From contig CAZTTO010000007.1 in assembly GCA_964616465.1 (NCBI GenBank), forward strand, positions 1 to 64,000: DNA of 64,000 bases, read 5' to 3'. Source of the stretch: JAFLBI01 sp964616465. GTDB lineage: Bacteria > Bacteroidota > Bacteroidia > Chitinophagales > Chitinophagaceae. Within the stretch, counting starts at the first letter, position 1, and each line of letters opens with the position of its first letter. The notes beneath the pieces were generated by a model. It saw only the letters and a list, made by a program, of their open reading frames with translations, was not told where the DNA came from and searched no databases. Made by a program: the position numbers and the translations under genes. This document shows, piece by piece, positions 1 through 9,075 of the stretch.

Positions 1-63
1 CAGACGCACCAGACTTAGGATCTGGCGCCGCGAGGCGTGTAGGTTCGACTCCTATCATCCGCA
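1..63 (+). tRNA. tRNA-Leu (anticodon UAG), 5' truncated by window edge
   Basis: Only the part from the end of the D-loop onward is inside the window. The anticodon stem CCAGA/TCTGG encloses loop CTTAGGA, giving anticodon TAG (leucine CUN codons). A long class II variable arm (GCC-GCGA-GGC) follows, then a T-arm with loop TTCGACT and the acceptor 3' strand ending CATCCGC plus discriminator A at 63. The next bases are CTA, so CCA is not encoded. The layout closely resembles bacterial tRNA-Leu(UAG). Confidence 0.93.
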
Positions 64-118
64 CTACCTTTTTAGGCATCAATCACCTCCTGATTGCAGG
101 AACAAAATTTGAGTGTAC

Positions 119-1495
119 ATGGCTACAGTTACCAGAGAAAACATCGGTTTACTCACCGATAAGATCAGTGTTTCCCTCCAAAAAGAAGATTACTTCGCAG
201 AATTCGAAAAAAGTTTAAAGCAATACGCCAAACAAGCTAATATCCCTGGTTTCCGTAAAGGCATGGTGCCAGCTGGTTTGGTAAAGAAAATGTACGGGCA
301 AGGTGTATTTGCTGATCAGGTAATTAAGCAGGTAGAGAAGTCTCTAATGGATTATTTACAAAAGGAGCAACTCGACATATTTGCTCAGCCACTTCCTTTA
401 GAAAGCAATAACCAGAACTTAGACATGAATGCTCCTGGAGAGTATGTTTTCAATTTTGAAGTTGGTTTGAAGCCAAACTTCGATGTAAATCTTTCTAATG
501 TAAAAGTGAAGCGCTTTGAAGTGGTTGTTACCGATGAAATGATCAATGAAGAAGTGAGCCGCTTACAGAGCAGGTATGGTAAAATGACCGATCCAGAAGA
601 AGTTACTACTGATGAGAATATGTTAAATGTAACTTTTACTGAGATTGATGCTGATGGAAATGTTCCAGAAGGTGGTATTAATAAAGCCAATAGTTTATTA
701 GTTAAATATTTTAGTCCCACTTTCCGCGCCCAATTAATGGGTAAGAAGAAGGACGATGTAGTAGATGTTCATTTAGCAACTGCTTTTGAAGACAAAGAAA
801 GAAGTTGGATTCTAAATGACCTAGGTATTGATGCTAACGTTGCTGGTGCAGCTGACCGCAATTTCAAAATGACCATTACTAAGGTAGGATTGATTGAAAA
901 AGCTCCTCTAGCCGAAGAACTTTACAAAGCTTCCTTCCCTGAGCAAAACATTACCACAGAAGAAGAATTCAGAGCAGCTATTCGCACCAATATTGAACAA
1001 TACTATGCACAGCAGGCTCGTAATCAAATCCATGATCAAATTTATCATTCATTGGTAGATCATACTACTATGGATTTACCTGAAGGCTTCCTCAAGCGCT
1101 GGATTCAAGAAGGAGGCGAACAAAGAAAGTCTGCAGAAGAAGCAGAAAAAGAGTATCCATCATTTGCTAACAGCTTAAAATGGACCTTAATTTCTTCTAA
1201 ATTACAGCAGGATGAAGCTATACAAGTAGTTCCTGATGATATCCGCGAGTTTGCAAAACAGCAATTGCTGGGTTATATGGGTGGTCAATTAGGTGCATTG
1301 GGCGATAACCAAGCTTGGATTGACGACTATGTAAACAGAATGATGAAGGATAAAAAGTATGTTGAAGATAGCTACCACAGAATTGCAACTGAAAAACTGT
1401 TCCATGCCTTAGAAAACAAGGTTACGGCAGTAGCAGAATCTATTTCTGCTGAAGATTTTGTGAAGCGTGTTGAAGAACACCAACATTACCACTAA
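119..1495 (+). CDS. tig: Trigger factor (ribosome-associated chaperone)
   Basis: 458 residues from the ATG at 119; an in-frame GTG at 113 is less likely because MATVTRE is a typical N-terminus. Trigger factor sits at the ribosome exit tunnel and shields nascent chains. The ribosome-binding signature appears as PGFRKGMVP near residue 45, in the N-terminal tail domain. A central FKBP-like domain (about 150-245) and a long helical C-terminal chaperone domain follow. Length fits the family (about 430-460). The gene stands alone between a tRNA and an intrinsic terminator, so it is probably monocistronic. The Bacteroidetes version diverges in the FKBP part, so prolyl isomerase activity cannot be assumed. 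Confidence 0.93.
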   Translation: MATVTRENIGLLTDKISVSLQKEDYFAEFEKSLKQYAKQANIPGFRKGMVPAGLVKKMYGQGVFADQVIKQVEKSLMDYLQKEQLDIFAQPLPLESNNQNLDMNAPGEYVFNFEVGLKPNFDVNLSNVKVKRFEVVVTDEMINEEVSRLQSRYGKMTDPEEVTTDENMLNVTFTEIDADGNVPEGGINKANSLLVKYFSPTFRAQLMGKKKDDVVDVHLATAFEDKERSWILNDLGIDANVAGAADRNFKMTITKVGLIEKAPLAEELYKASFPEQNITTEEEFRAAIRTNIEQYYAQQARNQIHDQIYHSLVDHTTMDLPEGFLKRWIQEGGEQRKSAEEAEKEYPSFANSLKWTLISSKLQQDEAIQVVPDDIREFAKQQLLGYMGGQLGALGDNQAWIDDYVNRMMKDKKYVEDSYHRIATEKLFHALENKVTAVAESISAEDFVKRVEEHQHYH

Positions 1496-1504
1496 AATTT
1501 AGTT

Positions 1505-1528
1505 TCCGGCTTCGGCCGGATTTTTTTT
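1505..1528 (+). terminator. Rho-independent terminator of tig
   Basis: A perfect 6-bp stem TCCGGC/GCCGGA closed by a TTCG tetraloop is followed by eight T residues. It starts nine bases after the trigger factor stop codon. Confidence 0.93.
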
Positions 1529-1630
1529 GCCCAAAGCTTTAAAGGGATTGTGAATTCCTTCAACTTTGTATTATTGGCCATCATAAATAATGGCTCATCT
1601 TCGTTATAGCAACATAAAGTTTCCTGAAAC

Positions 1631-3700
1631 ATGTCCGTATTCAACCAGTCACGTGCCCGAGTAATTCAAATCATATTTGTAGTGATCTTTATTATCATTG
1701 CAATACAACTCATAAATCTCCAACTTTTTTCAAACCAATATAAAATTGCAGCTGAGAACAATGCTATTTACAGAAAAGTGATTTATCCAGATAGGGGTAT
1801 CATTTATGATAGACAGAAAAAACCTATTCTAGAAAACACTATCATGTTTGATTTAATGGTAACACCGGGCGAAACACGAGGAACTGATACTGGTTTGTTA
1901 TGCAAAATATTGAATATAGATACATCTGAGTACCGAAAGCGAATTGTAACTGCTATCATTAAAAATACAAGTTATAAGCCCAGTGTTTTTGAGGGCTTAC
2001 TTACACAAGAGCTATATGCCAAATTAAACGAAAACATGTATCGCTTTCCTGGCTTCACTTTAAGCGATCGTTCGGTACGTTCTTATCCATATCATACAGC
2101 ACCGCATGTATTGGGCTATATAGCAGAAGTTGACACTTCATTTTTAAGAAGAAATGCAGGACAGGGTTACCAAATGGGTGACTATACAGGCATGACTGGG
2201 CTAGAAAGGACCTATGAAAAGGTACTTATGGGTCAGCGTGGGATCAAATTGTTTTTACGAGATAATAAAAATAGAATTCAGGGGCCATATGAAAACGGAA
2301 TGTATGACTCCATTGCTGTGGCAGGAAGAAGTTTATATACCAGTTTAGATGTTGATGTACAGCAATTGGCAGAGAAACTACTTCAAAATAAAATTGGAAG
2401 TGCAGTTGCTATTAACCCTAAAACAGGTGGCATTATAGCCATGGCAAGCAGTCCGGGTTATGACCCTAATGAACTTACAGGTAGTTTTCGCAGAAAGAAC
2501 TTTAGCAGAATGTTTTTGGATACCGCAAAACCTTTACTGAATAGAGCCATTAAAGGTCAGTATCCTCCTGGCTCTACGTTTAAACCTTTAGGAGCACTTA
2601 TTGCGCTAGATCAAAGACTTATTACTCCTTCGTTTGGAGTTCCATGTTGCGGAGCCTACTATGCCTGTGGTATTCGAGTAAATTGTACCCATAAAGATTG
2701 TCACCACTCACAAAATGTACGTTTAGCTATTGCCAATTCATGTAACTCATACTTCTCTAAAGTTTTTCAGATGGTGGTTGATAACCCCAAAATAAATAAC
2801 CCCAGAAATGGTTATCAAATTTGGAAGGACTACGTAAATGGTTTTGGATTAGGTGTGAAATTGGAAGTTGATTTACCAAGTGAAAATGCGGGTAATATTC
2901 AGGACACCAGTAAATACGATAGGCAGTTTGGTAGCAAGAAATGGGGGAGCTGTTTTGCATTAACACTAGGTATTGGACAAGATAGAATGTTAGCAACCCC
3001 ATTACAAATGGCTAACATGATGTGTGCCATTGCGAACAAAGGTTTTTATTACCATCCACATTTTGTAGATAGTATAGAAAATGAAAATGGCGAAGACAAG
3101 GCTATGTTAGCAAAATTCAGAAAGAAGCACCAAGTAGTGAATATTTCTGATAGTGCATATGAAGCAGTTTTTGCTGGTATGGAAGACGTAACTATTTATG
3201 GTACTGCTACTCGTTCCAGAATACCCGGTGTAAGAATGTGTGCCAAAACTGGAACTGCACAAAACCCTCACGGAAAGGAACACGCTATGTTTGTGGCTTT
3301 CGCCCCCAGAGAAAATCCGCAAATTGCTATTGCAGTAGTTGTTGAAAATGGCGGATATGGTTCAACTTCTGCGGCACCTATTGCTTCCTTAATGATTGAA
3401 CAATATTTGCATGATTCAATCAGTACACCAAGATTAGCAGAAGTTGAACGATTAGCTAAAATGGATTTAATGCCTGCAGCTATTAAAAAATGGTACTATA
3501 GAAGAGACTCTATCCGTCAATCAAAAATTCAAATTGATGAAAATACCCCTGTTGAAAATTCGGTAGAAGACAGAAAAAATACTTTTGACCCAGAGGCAGA
3601 ACCAGGAAGAAAAGAAGCACCGCTTCCTGAACAAAAAAATAAGATGCCCATCATTGCTCCAGATCAAAGAAAAAATAAAAAGCCAACCATCACCACATGA
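1631..3700 (+). CDS. mrdA: Penicillin-binding protein 2 (peptidoglycan DD-transpeptidase)
   Basis: 689 residues. It crosslinks peptidoglycan during cell elongation, with RodA as its glycosyltransferase partner. One membrane anchor lies at residues about 12-32, followed by a PBP dimerisation domain (about 50-230) and the transpeptidase domain. The catalytic motifs are present: STFK near 315, SCN near 371 and KTGT near 539. A cysteine/histidine-rich loop just before SCN (five Cys within about 20 residues) looks like a metal-binding insert. The C-terminal 60 residues are a charged, proline-rich tail. The stop codon overlaps the rodA start by four bases (ATGA), so the two are translationally coupled. 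Confidence 0.93.
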   Translation: MSVFNQSRARVIQIIFVVIFIIIAIQLINLQLFSNQYKIAAENNAIYRKVIYPDRGIIYDRQKKPILENTIMFDLMVTPGETRGTDTGLLCKILNIDTSEYRKRIVTAIIKNTSYKPSVFEGLLTQELYAKLNENMYRFPGFTLSDRSVRSYPYHTAPHVLGYIAEVDTSFLRRNAGQGYQMGDYTGMTGLERTYEKVLMGQRGIKLFLRDNKNRIQGPYENGMYDSIAVAGRSLYTSLDVDVQQLAEKLLQNKIGSAVAINPKTGGIIAMASSPGYDPNELTGSFRRKNFSRMFLDTAKPLLNRAIKGQYPPGSTFKPLGALIALDQRLITPSFGVPCCGAYYACGIRVNCTHKDCHHSQNVRLAIANSCNSYFSKVFQMVVDNPKINNPRNGYQIWKDYVNGFGLGVKLEVDLPSENAGNIQDTSKYDRQFGSKKWGSCFALTLGIGQDRMLATPLQMANMMCAIANKGFYYHPHFVDSIENENGEDKAMLAKFRKKHQVVNISDSAYEAVFAGMEDVTIYGTATRSRIPGVRMCAKTGTAQNPHGKEHAMFVAFAPRENPQIAIAVVVENGGYGSTSAAPIASLMIEQYLHDSISTPRLAEVERLAKMDLMPAAIKKWYYRRDSIRQSKIQIDENTPVENSVEDRKNTFDPEAEPGRKEAPLPEQKNKMPIIAPDQRKNKKPTITT

Positions 3701-5028
3701 ATCAAAACTTTGGAACGCAAAAAATTGACTACTGGATAGTTTGGCTATATGCGATTTTAGTATCCATAGGAATTTTATGCATTTTTATGGTTGAATACCG
3801 ATCAAATACAGATTGGATAGAAACTTTTTTAAACGGAAAAAGTAACTATAGTAAGCAACTTATTTTTGCAGGTGTAAGCATCTTAGTAGCAACTTTCATT
3901 CTACTAACAGATAGTAAATTATTCACTGCCTTTGCAAATCTATTTTACGCATTTGGAATTTTGCTGATGCTAGCAACTTTTGTCATAGGTAAAAATATTA
4001 ATGGATCTAACAGCTGGATACCTTTAGGAGGTGGATTTAATTTACAGCCTGCAGAACTATGTAAAATTTTTACAGCACTTGCATTGGCAAAATATTTATC
4101 GAGGCAAGAAACAGAATTTTCGAAATTCAGCTCACAAGCTATTGCAGCTGCTATTGCGCTTTCCCCAGCTGTATTATCTGTTTTACAAAATGAAACTGGA
4201 CTTGCATTGGTATACTTTTCATTTTTCATTGTTATGTTCAGAGAAGGGCTTCCACCAGCTATCTTAATTATTGGATTCTCCTTTGCTGTTTTAGTCGTTG
4301 CAACACTAACAATGGATCCAAATACATTGGCTATGATTCTTACAGGAATTGCGGCCTTAAGTATCTATTTGTTAAGAAAAGTAATAAAGAGAAAAAAAAG
4401 AATTTTAGCCCTTATCTTGTCGCTATGGGTGCTATGCGTGGGGGTACAAAGATTTGCTGTACCTTATATTTTCAATAATGTATTTGAGTGTTATCAAAGC
4501 CAAAGAATTTATAGTGCTGTAGGCAAAGATTACGATTGTACACAAAACATACACGCAGCAAAAAGACCAGATAAGCAAGTAAGAAAACCAGACGACTATA
4601 ATGTTCGTCAGAGTAAAATTGCTATTGGGTCTGGCGGTTTACTTGGCAGGGGATTTTTAAAGGGAACCCAAACAAGAGGCAAGTATGTTCCTGAACAACA
4701 TACCGACTTTATATTTACTTCGTTAGGAGAAGCATTTGGATTTATTGGCACATTTACTTTCCTGGCAATCTATTTATTTTTCTTAATTAGAATTATCATT
4801 ATTGCCGAAAGACAAAGAAGTACATTTAGCAGGGTGTATGCATATAGCGTAGCTAGTATCTTGTTTTTCCATTTCGCTGTAAACGTTAGTATGACTATTG
4901 GTCTATTTCCAATTATTGGTATTCCACTGCCTCTCATCAGCTATGGAGGGTCTTCTTTAGTGACATTTACAGCCATGATATTTATATTACTCAGGCTAGA
5001 TGCAGATCGACAAATGGTACTTAGATAG
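3697..5028 (+). CDS. rodA: RodA-type SEDS peptidoglycan glycosyltransferase
   Basis: 443 residues, about ten membrane helices. SEDS proteins polymerise lipid II glycan strands, and RodA works with PBP2 in the elongasome. The motif PEQHTDFIFTSLGEAFG near residue 335 contains the aspartate required in this family, and PLISYGGSS near the C-terminus is the other SEDS signature. The ATG overlaps the PBP2 stop (ATGA), the classic mrdA-rodA operon. Pairing with PBP2 rather than the dcw cluster favours RodA over FtsW. A soluble loop of about 80 residues before PEQHTDF is longer than in E. coli RodA. Confidence 0.92.
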   Translation: MNQNFGTQKIDYWIVWLYAILVSIGILCIFMVEYRSNTDWIETFLNGKSNYSKQLIFAGVSILVATFILLTDSKLFTAFANLFYAFGILLMLATFVIGKNINGSNSWIPLGGGFNLQPAELCKIFTALALAKYLSRQETEFSKFSSQAIAAAIALSPAVLSVLQNETGLALVYFSFFIVMFREGLPPAILIIGFSFAVLVVATLTMDPNTLAMILTGIAALSIYLLRKVIKRKKRILALILSLWVLCVGVQRFAVPYIFNNVFECYQSQRIYSAVGKDYDCTQNIHAAKRPDKQVRKPDDYNVRQSKIAIGSGGLLGRGFLKGTQTRGKYVPEQHTDFIFTSLGEAFGFIGTFTFLAIYLFFLIRIIIIAERQRSTFSRVYAYSVASILFFHFAVNVSMTIGLFPIIGIPLPLISYGGSSLVTFTAMIFILLRLDADRQMVLR

Positions 5029-5064
5029 TTAGGAATTAGGTGTGATCTGTTGTATATTCATTTT

Positions 5065-8000
5065 ATGAATTTGTGTCGTCTATTTCATATACTCTTGCTC
5101 ACCTTGCTATGCAGTAACACACAGGCACAGCAACCTTCATTCCAACATTTTGATGTCAACAACGGGTTGCCTTCTAATGAGATATATAATTTATTTCAAG
5201 ATTCAAAAGGATTTTTATGGTTGGGTACAGAACTCGGATTTGTAAAATACAATGGCAATAATTTTAAGCTTTTACCAAGCACCGATGTTAGAGGCACGAG
5301 TGTTACAGATATACAGGAAGATGAATCTGGCAAAATGTGGGGACATAACTTTAGTGGCCAAGTTCTTTATATTTATAAAGACACAGCAAAGGTTTTTAAA
5401 CCTTGGGAAAAATATTACGGGAAACAATTAATAGACTATTCAATAAATAAAAATGGAGAACTATTTATTGTAAATGGAATCAACTATATATACCAATTCA
5501 AAAAAGGCAATGTTATGCCTAGAATGTTTGGTGATAATATAGGGCCAAAATATGGTATATTTCATATTGCAGAAGATTCAGCATTGTATACTGACTTAAC
5601 TAATGGAAAAATTCAGCTTATTACAAATGGAGCTATCCAATCCGTTAATACAAAAAAGAAAAATGGTCAAAGTATAGTTACTACAATTAAAAACACAGTG
5701 AACTTTTCCTTCTCATTCAAAAAGAAAAAAATAATTGCCTTTCAAAGACAGCCTAGCATTAAGACGAATCCAAAAGTATGGATATATAGAAATCAAGAAT
5801 TATATGAACACCCAGTACTTGATCTTATTAATGAATTAGACATCAATCCTACTTCAATTCTGGATGATGACGATGGTAATCTTTTTATTGGAAGCTTTCA
5901 AGGCTGCTATTGGTTCACTTATCAAAACAGCATATATACTTTTAAAAAATTGTTATTTGAGGGAAATGGAATTTCAAGTGTAATTAAGACAAAAGACGGT
6001 GGTTATTGGTTTAGTTCGTTAAAAAATGGCATTTTTCACATCCCTAATTTGGCCATCCAACAATTTAGTGCAGTTGAAATTCCTGTTGATGCGAGTATCA
6101 TCGGAATTTTATCTTCTAATCAAAAAGATCAACTTTTTATAAGTACTTATAAAAAAGATTTATTAGTATGGAATACGAAAAAAAATCAAGTTGATAAAGT
6201 ATTAAACAGTATATATGACAGAGATGCACAAGCGCTCAAATTTAATCCATACACGAATGAATTATTTATTTTCAAAACCTTCATGGGCGTATTCTCATCA
6301 AACTTCAAGTATAAAGAATATGAACCGTTTAATGAGGCATATAAAGATTTTTATTTTGGCTCTAATGGAATTACCTATGTAACTGGAAGTAGTTTATCGG
6401 CTATTTATTCGAATGAAAAACAACTAACCTTTCTTAAATCATTACATAAACAGGATAATGGATTTCAAGTAAGAAGTAAAGATGATTTAAAATCATATTA
6501 CATTAAAATCCAAAGATGCAAAGCGGTTTTGTTGGATGAAAAAAACAGCACCCTATGGGGAGGATTTATAGACGGCACTTATGCATTTAGGGATAACAAA
6601 ACAAAAAAGTTACTAGATCCCAGCTCTGGAGCCCCAATTATAGCAAACGTTATTAATCAACTTCCGAATGGATGGATATGCTTTGGCACTATTGATCAAG
6701 GTATTTATTTTGTCGAAGGCGACTCCGTAGTAGGACATCTCACAGTGGCTAATGGACTTTATTCTAACAGAATAAAAAAAATTAGAACCTCTGAAAAATA
6801 CCTGTGGGTTATTGCAGGGGAATCAGTACAAAGAATTGAGCTGCATAAAAAAGGAACAAGCATAATGACATATACTATTCATGATGGCTTGTCGTCAAAA
6901 GAAATCAACGATATAGAAGTTCTCAACAACAACGTATATGTTTCAACTGCTAGAGGACTGCAATTTTTTAACGAATCATTTAGTTCAAAAAACTACTCCC
7001 CGCCAAGCATTATCATAACACCCTTTTTAAATTTAAGTGATACAAATAAGAGAAAACTTGACTATAAATTAAACAATGTAACATTTCAACTAGATGGAGC
7101 AGCATTAAAAAGTAGAGGAAGCCTCAAATTCTATTATAGATTAATTGGACTTGATAGCAACTGGAACAGTGCAATAGCAGGGCAAACTATTAGATATCCT
7201 AACCTACCATGGAATAAAAATTTTGTATTCCAAGCTAAATCGGTTAATGAAGATAGCATAGAGAGTAACATTGCGTCTTACTCATTTAGTGTAGGAGAAC
7301 CATGGTGGTATTCATTTTGGTGGCTACTAATCATTTTAGGAGCACTTGGAGCGGGTGTTTATATTCTAGTACAACAAATTATTAGAAGCAGTCAAAATAA
7401 AATGAACCTTCGAATTAAGTCGCTTCAAACCCAAGAAGAGCTTCGTCAATCGCAGCTTGCTTCACTCAAAGCACAAATGAATCCTCATTTTATGTTCAAT
7501 GCCTTAAACTCCATTCAAGAGTTTATAGTATTGAATGAGAAAAAAAGTGCAAATAGATATATGGGGAAATTTGCCGATTTGATGCGAATGATTCTAGACC
7601 AAAGTAATAAAGAAACTGTGAGTTTAGAAGATGAATTAAAAATGATTCAATTATACCTGGAACTTGAAGCGCTTCGCTTTGAAGAAGAATTTAATTATAG
7701 CTTACAAGTAGATCCAGATATTGATACCCTTTATACATTTATTCCTGCCATGATTGTACAACCTTATATTGAAAATGCTATAAAACACGGATTGTTGCAC
7801 AAACATGGCAATAAAGAGCTATCGGTTGAATTCAAACAAACCGATCCTACTTACTTAGAATGTAAAATAAAAGATAACGGTATAGGTCGAAAAAAATCTT
7901 TAGAAATAAATGGACTTAGACAAAAAAAGTACACTTCGTTTGCAACTGGAGCTACACAAAAAAGATTAGAATTACTAAACCAAGGAAGGAAAGAGCAAAT

Positions 8001-8124
8001 TGTTGTTTCTTATACCGACTATGATGAAAATGATTTCTCAGTAACTGGAACAGAAGTGAATTTAAAAATTCCCCTTTTCCCAGCAAACGACTCACAAAGC
8101 GAAAGCAGCATTTCACAAATTTAA
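5065..8124 (+). CDS. LytS-like sensor histidine kinase with periplasmic beta-propeller
   Basis: 1019 residues from the ATG at 5065, which opens a clear signal peptide ending TQAQQ; the upstream TTG at 5050 would spoil it. Repeated propeller blades of the Reg_prop type (for example GLPSNEIYNLFQDSKGFLWLG) fill most of the periplasmic part, then a Y_Y_Y-type domain and one membrane helix (about 750-772). The cytoplasmic part is a His_kinase (LytS) domain with phospho-acceptor His in NPHFMFNALNSIQ and an ATPase domain with N-box PYIENAIKHG and DNGIGRKK. The LytTR regulator 70 bp downstream is the likely partner. The ligand is unknown. Confidence 0.88.
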   Translation: MNLCRLFHILLLTLLCSNTQAQQPSFQHFDVNNGLPSNEIYNLFQDSKGFLWLGTELGFVKYNGNNFKLLPSTDVRGTSVTDIQEDESGKMWGHNFSGQVLYIYKDTAKVFKPWEKYYGKQLIDYSINKNGELFIVNGINYIYQFKKGNVMPRMFGDNIGPKYGIFHIAEDSALYTDLTNGKIQLITNGAIQSVNTKKKNGQSIVTTIKNTVNFSFSFKKKKIIAFQRQPSIKTNPKVWIYRNQELYEHPVLDLINELDINPTSILDDDDGNLFIGSFQGCYWFTYQNSIYTFKKLLFEGNGISSVIKTKDGGYWFSSLKNGIFHIPNLAIQQFSAVEIPVDASIIGILSSNQKDQLFISTYKKDLLVWNTKKNQVDKVLNSIYDRDAQALKFNPYTNELFIFKTFMGVFSSNFKYKEYEPFNEAYKDFYFGSNGITYVTGSSLSAIYSNEKQLTFLKSLHKQDNGFQVRSKDDLKSYYIKIQRCKAVLLDEKNSTLWGGFIDGTYAFRDNKTKKLLDPSSGAPIIANVINQLPNGWICFGTIDQGIYFVEGDSVVGHLTVANGLYSNRIKKIRTSEKYLWVIAGESVQRIELHKKGTSIMTYTIHDGLSSKEINDIEVLNNNVYVSTARGLQFFNESFSSKNYSPPSIIITPFLNLSDTNKRKLDYKLNNVTFQLDGAALKSRGSLKFYYRLIGLDSNWNSAIAGQTIRYPNLPWNKNFVFQAKSVNEDSIESNIASYSFSVGEPWWYSFWWLLIILGALGAGVYILVQQIIRSSQNKMNLRIKSLQTQEELRQSQLASLKAQMNPHFMFNALNSIQEFIVLNEKKSANRYMGKFADLMRMILDQSNKETVSLEDELKMIQLYLELEALRFEEEFNYSLQVDPDIDTLYTFIPAMIVQPYIENAIKHGLLHKHGNKELSVEFKQTDPTYLECKIKDNGIGRKKSLEINGLRQKKYTSFATGATQKRLELLNQGRKEQIVVSYTDYDENDFSVTGTEVNLKIPLFPANDSQSESSISQI

Positions 8125-8194
8125 ATATTTAAAAAGGCCTTAAAAAGAGATTTTTGCGCAAATCAGATTATGCACCTGCATATAAACTTTTAGT

Positions 8195-8953
8195 TTGGAA
8201 AATAAATTACAAGCAATTATTGTTGATGATGAAGCAAAGGCTAGAAGAATCCTAGAAACCTTTCTGGCAGAATTTTGTCCCGAAGTGTCTGTAGTTGCAG
8301 TTGCAGAAGATGTTCCACAAGCGGTAAAAGCTATTAGGAAATTAAACCCAGATGTAATTTTTTTAGATATTGAAATGCCAGGATACAACGGTTTTCAATT
8401 ACTAGAGTTTTTTGAAGAAATTCAATTTGAAATAATATTTACAACTGCATATAGTGAATTTGCCCTTAAAGCATTTCAAGTTAGTGCCATTGATTATCTT
8501 TTAAAACCTATACAAATTGATCAGCTTACTAAAGCTGTAGAAAAGCTTACAAAAATTAAAGGTAATTCTCTTATAAGAGAAAGAATAGAAACATTACAAG
8601 CTAATCTTGAAGAGAACAAGATAAAAAAAATTGTTGTCCCTCTTAGTGACGGTAGTTTATTTATAGATATTAGTGAAATAACACATTTAAAGGCTGAAGG
8701 GAGTTATGTGAACATTTTTTTAAAGGACGGCAATAAAATACTTGTAAGTAAAAACATTAAGGACTATGAAGAAATCCTTAACCGAAAAGAAGGTTTCTTT
8801 AGAACGCATAGAAGCTTTTTAGTTAACATTAAACATATTCTTAATATCTCTTCTGACCACGGAGAAATAGTGCTTACTCATAATCATTCTGCGCAAGTTG
8901 CACGAGATAAAAAAGCAGAATTGATGCAATTTGTAAAAGAAAATATCTTATAA
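8195..8953 (+). CDS. LytTR-family response regulator
   Basis: 252 residues. The receiver domain has acidic residues D11/D12, phospho-acceptor D58 in FLDIEMPG and a conserved lysine in DYLLKPI. The C-terminal LytTR DNA-binding domain (about 148-250) ends with the typical FFRTHRSFLVN motif. The start is TTG at 8195; no in-frame ATG lies nearby and the receiver begins immediately (MENKLQAIIVDDE), so a TTG start is the best reading. It follows the LytS-like kinase on the same strand and probably receives phosphate from it. Confidence 0.9.
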   Translation: MENKLQAIIVDDEAKARRILETFLAEFCPEVSVVAVAEDVPQAVKAIRKLNPDVIFLDIEMPGYNGFQLLEFFEEIQFEIIFTTAYSEFALKAFQVSAIDYLLKPIQIDQLTKAVEKLTKIKGNSLIRERIETLQANLEENKIKKIVVPLSDGSLFIDISEITHLKAEGSYVNIFLKDGNKILVSKNIKDYEEILNRKEGFFRTHRSFLVNIKHILNISSDHGEIVLTHNHSAQVARDKKAELMQFVKENIL

Positions 8954-9075
8954 GAGCAGAAGAACAATTATTTATCTTCTAAAGAAGGCAAAATGATAAG
9001 TATCATTTTTTAAAGTTGCTAGTTATTGTTAATTTGTAGTTGTTAATATGACATCATATTAATAATACAGCCCCC

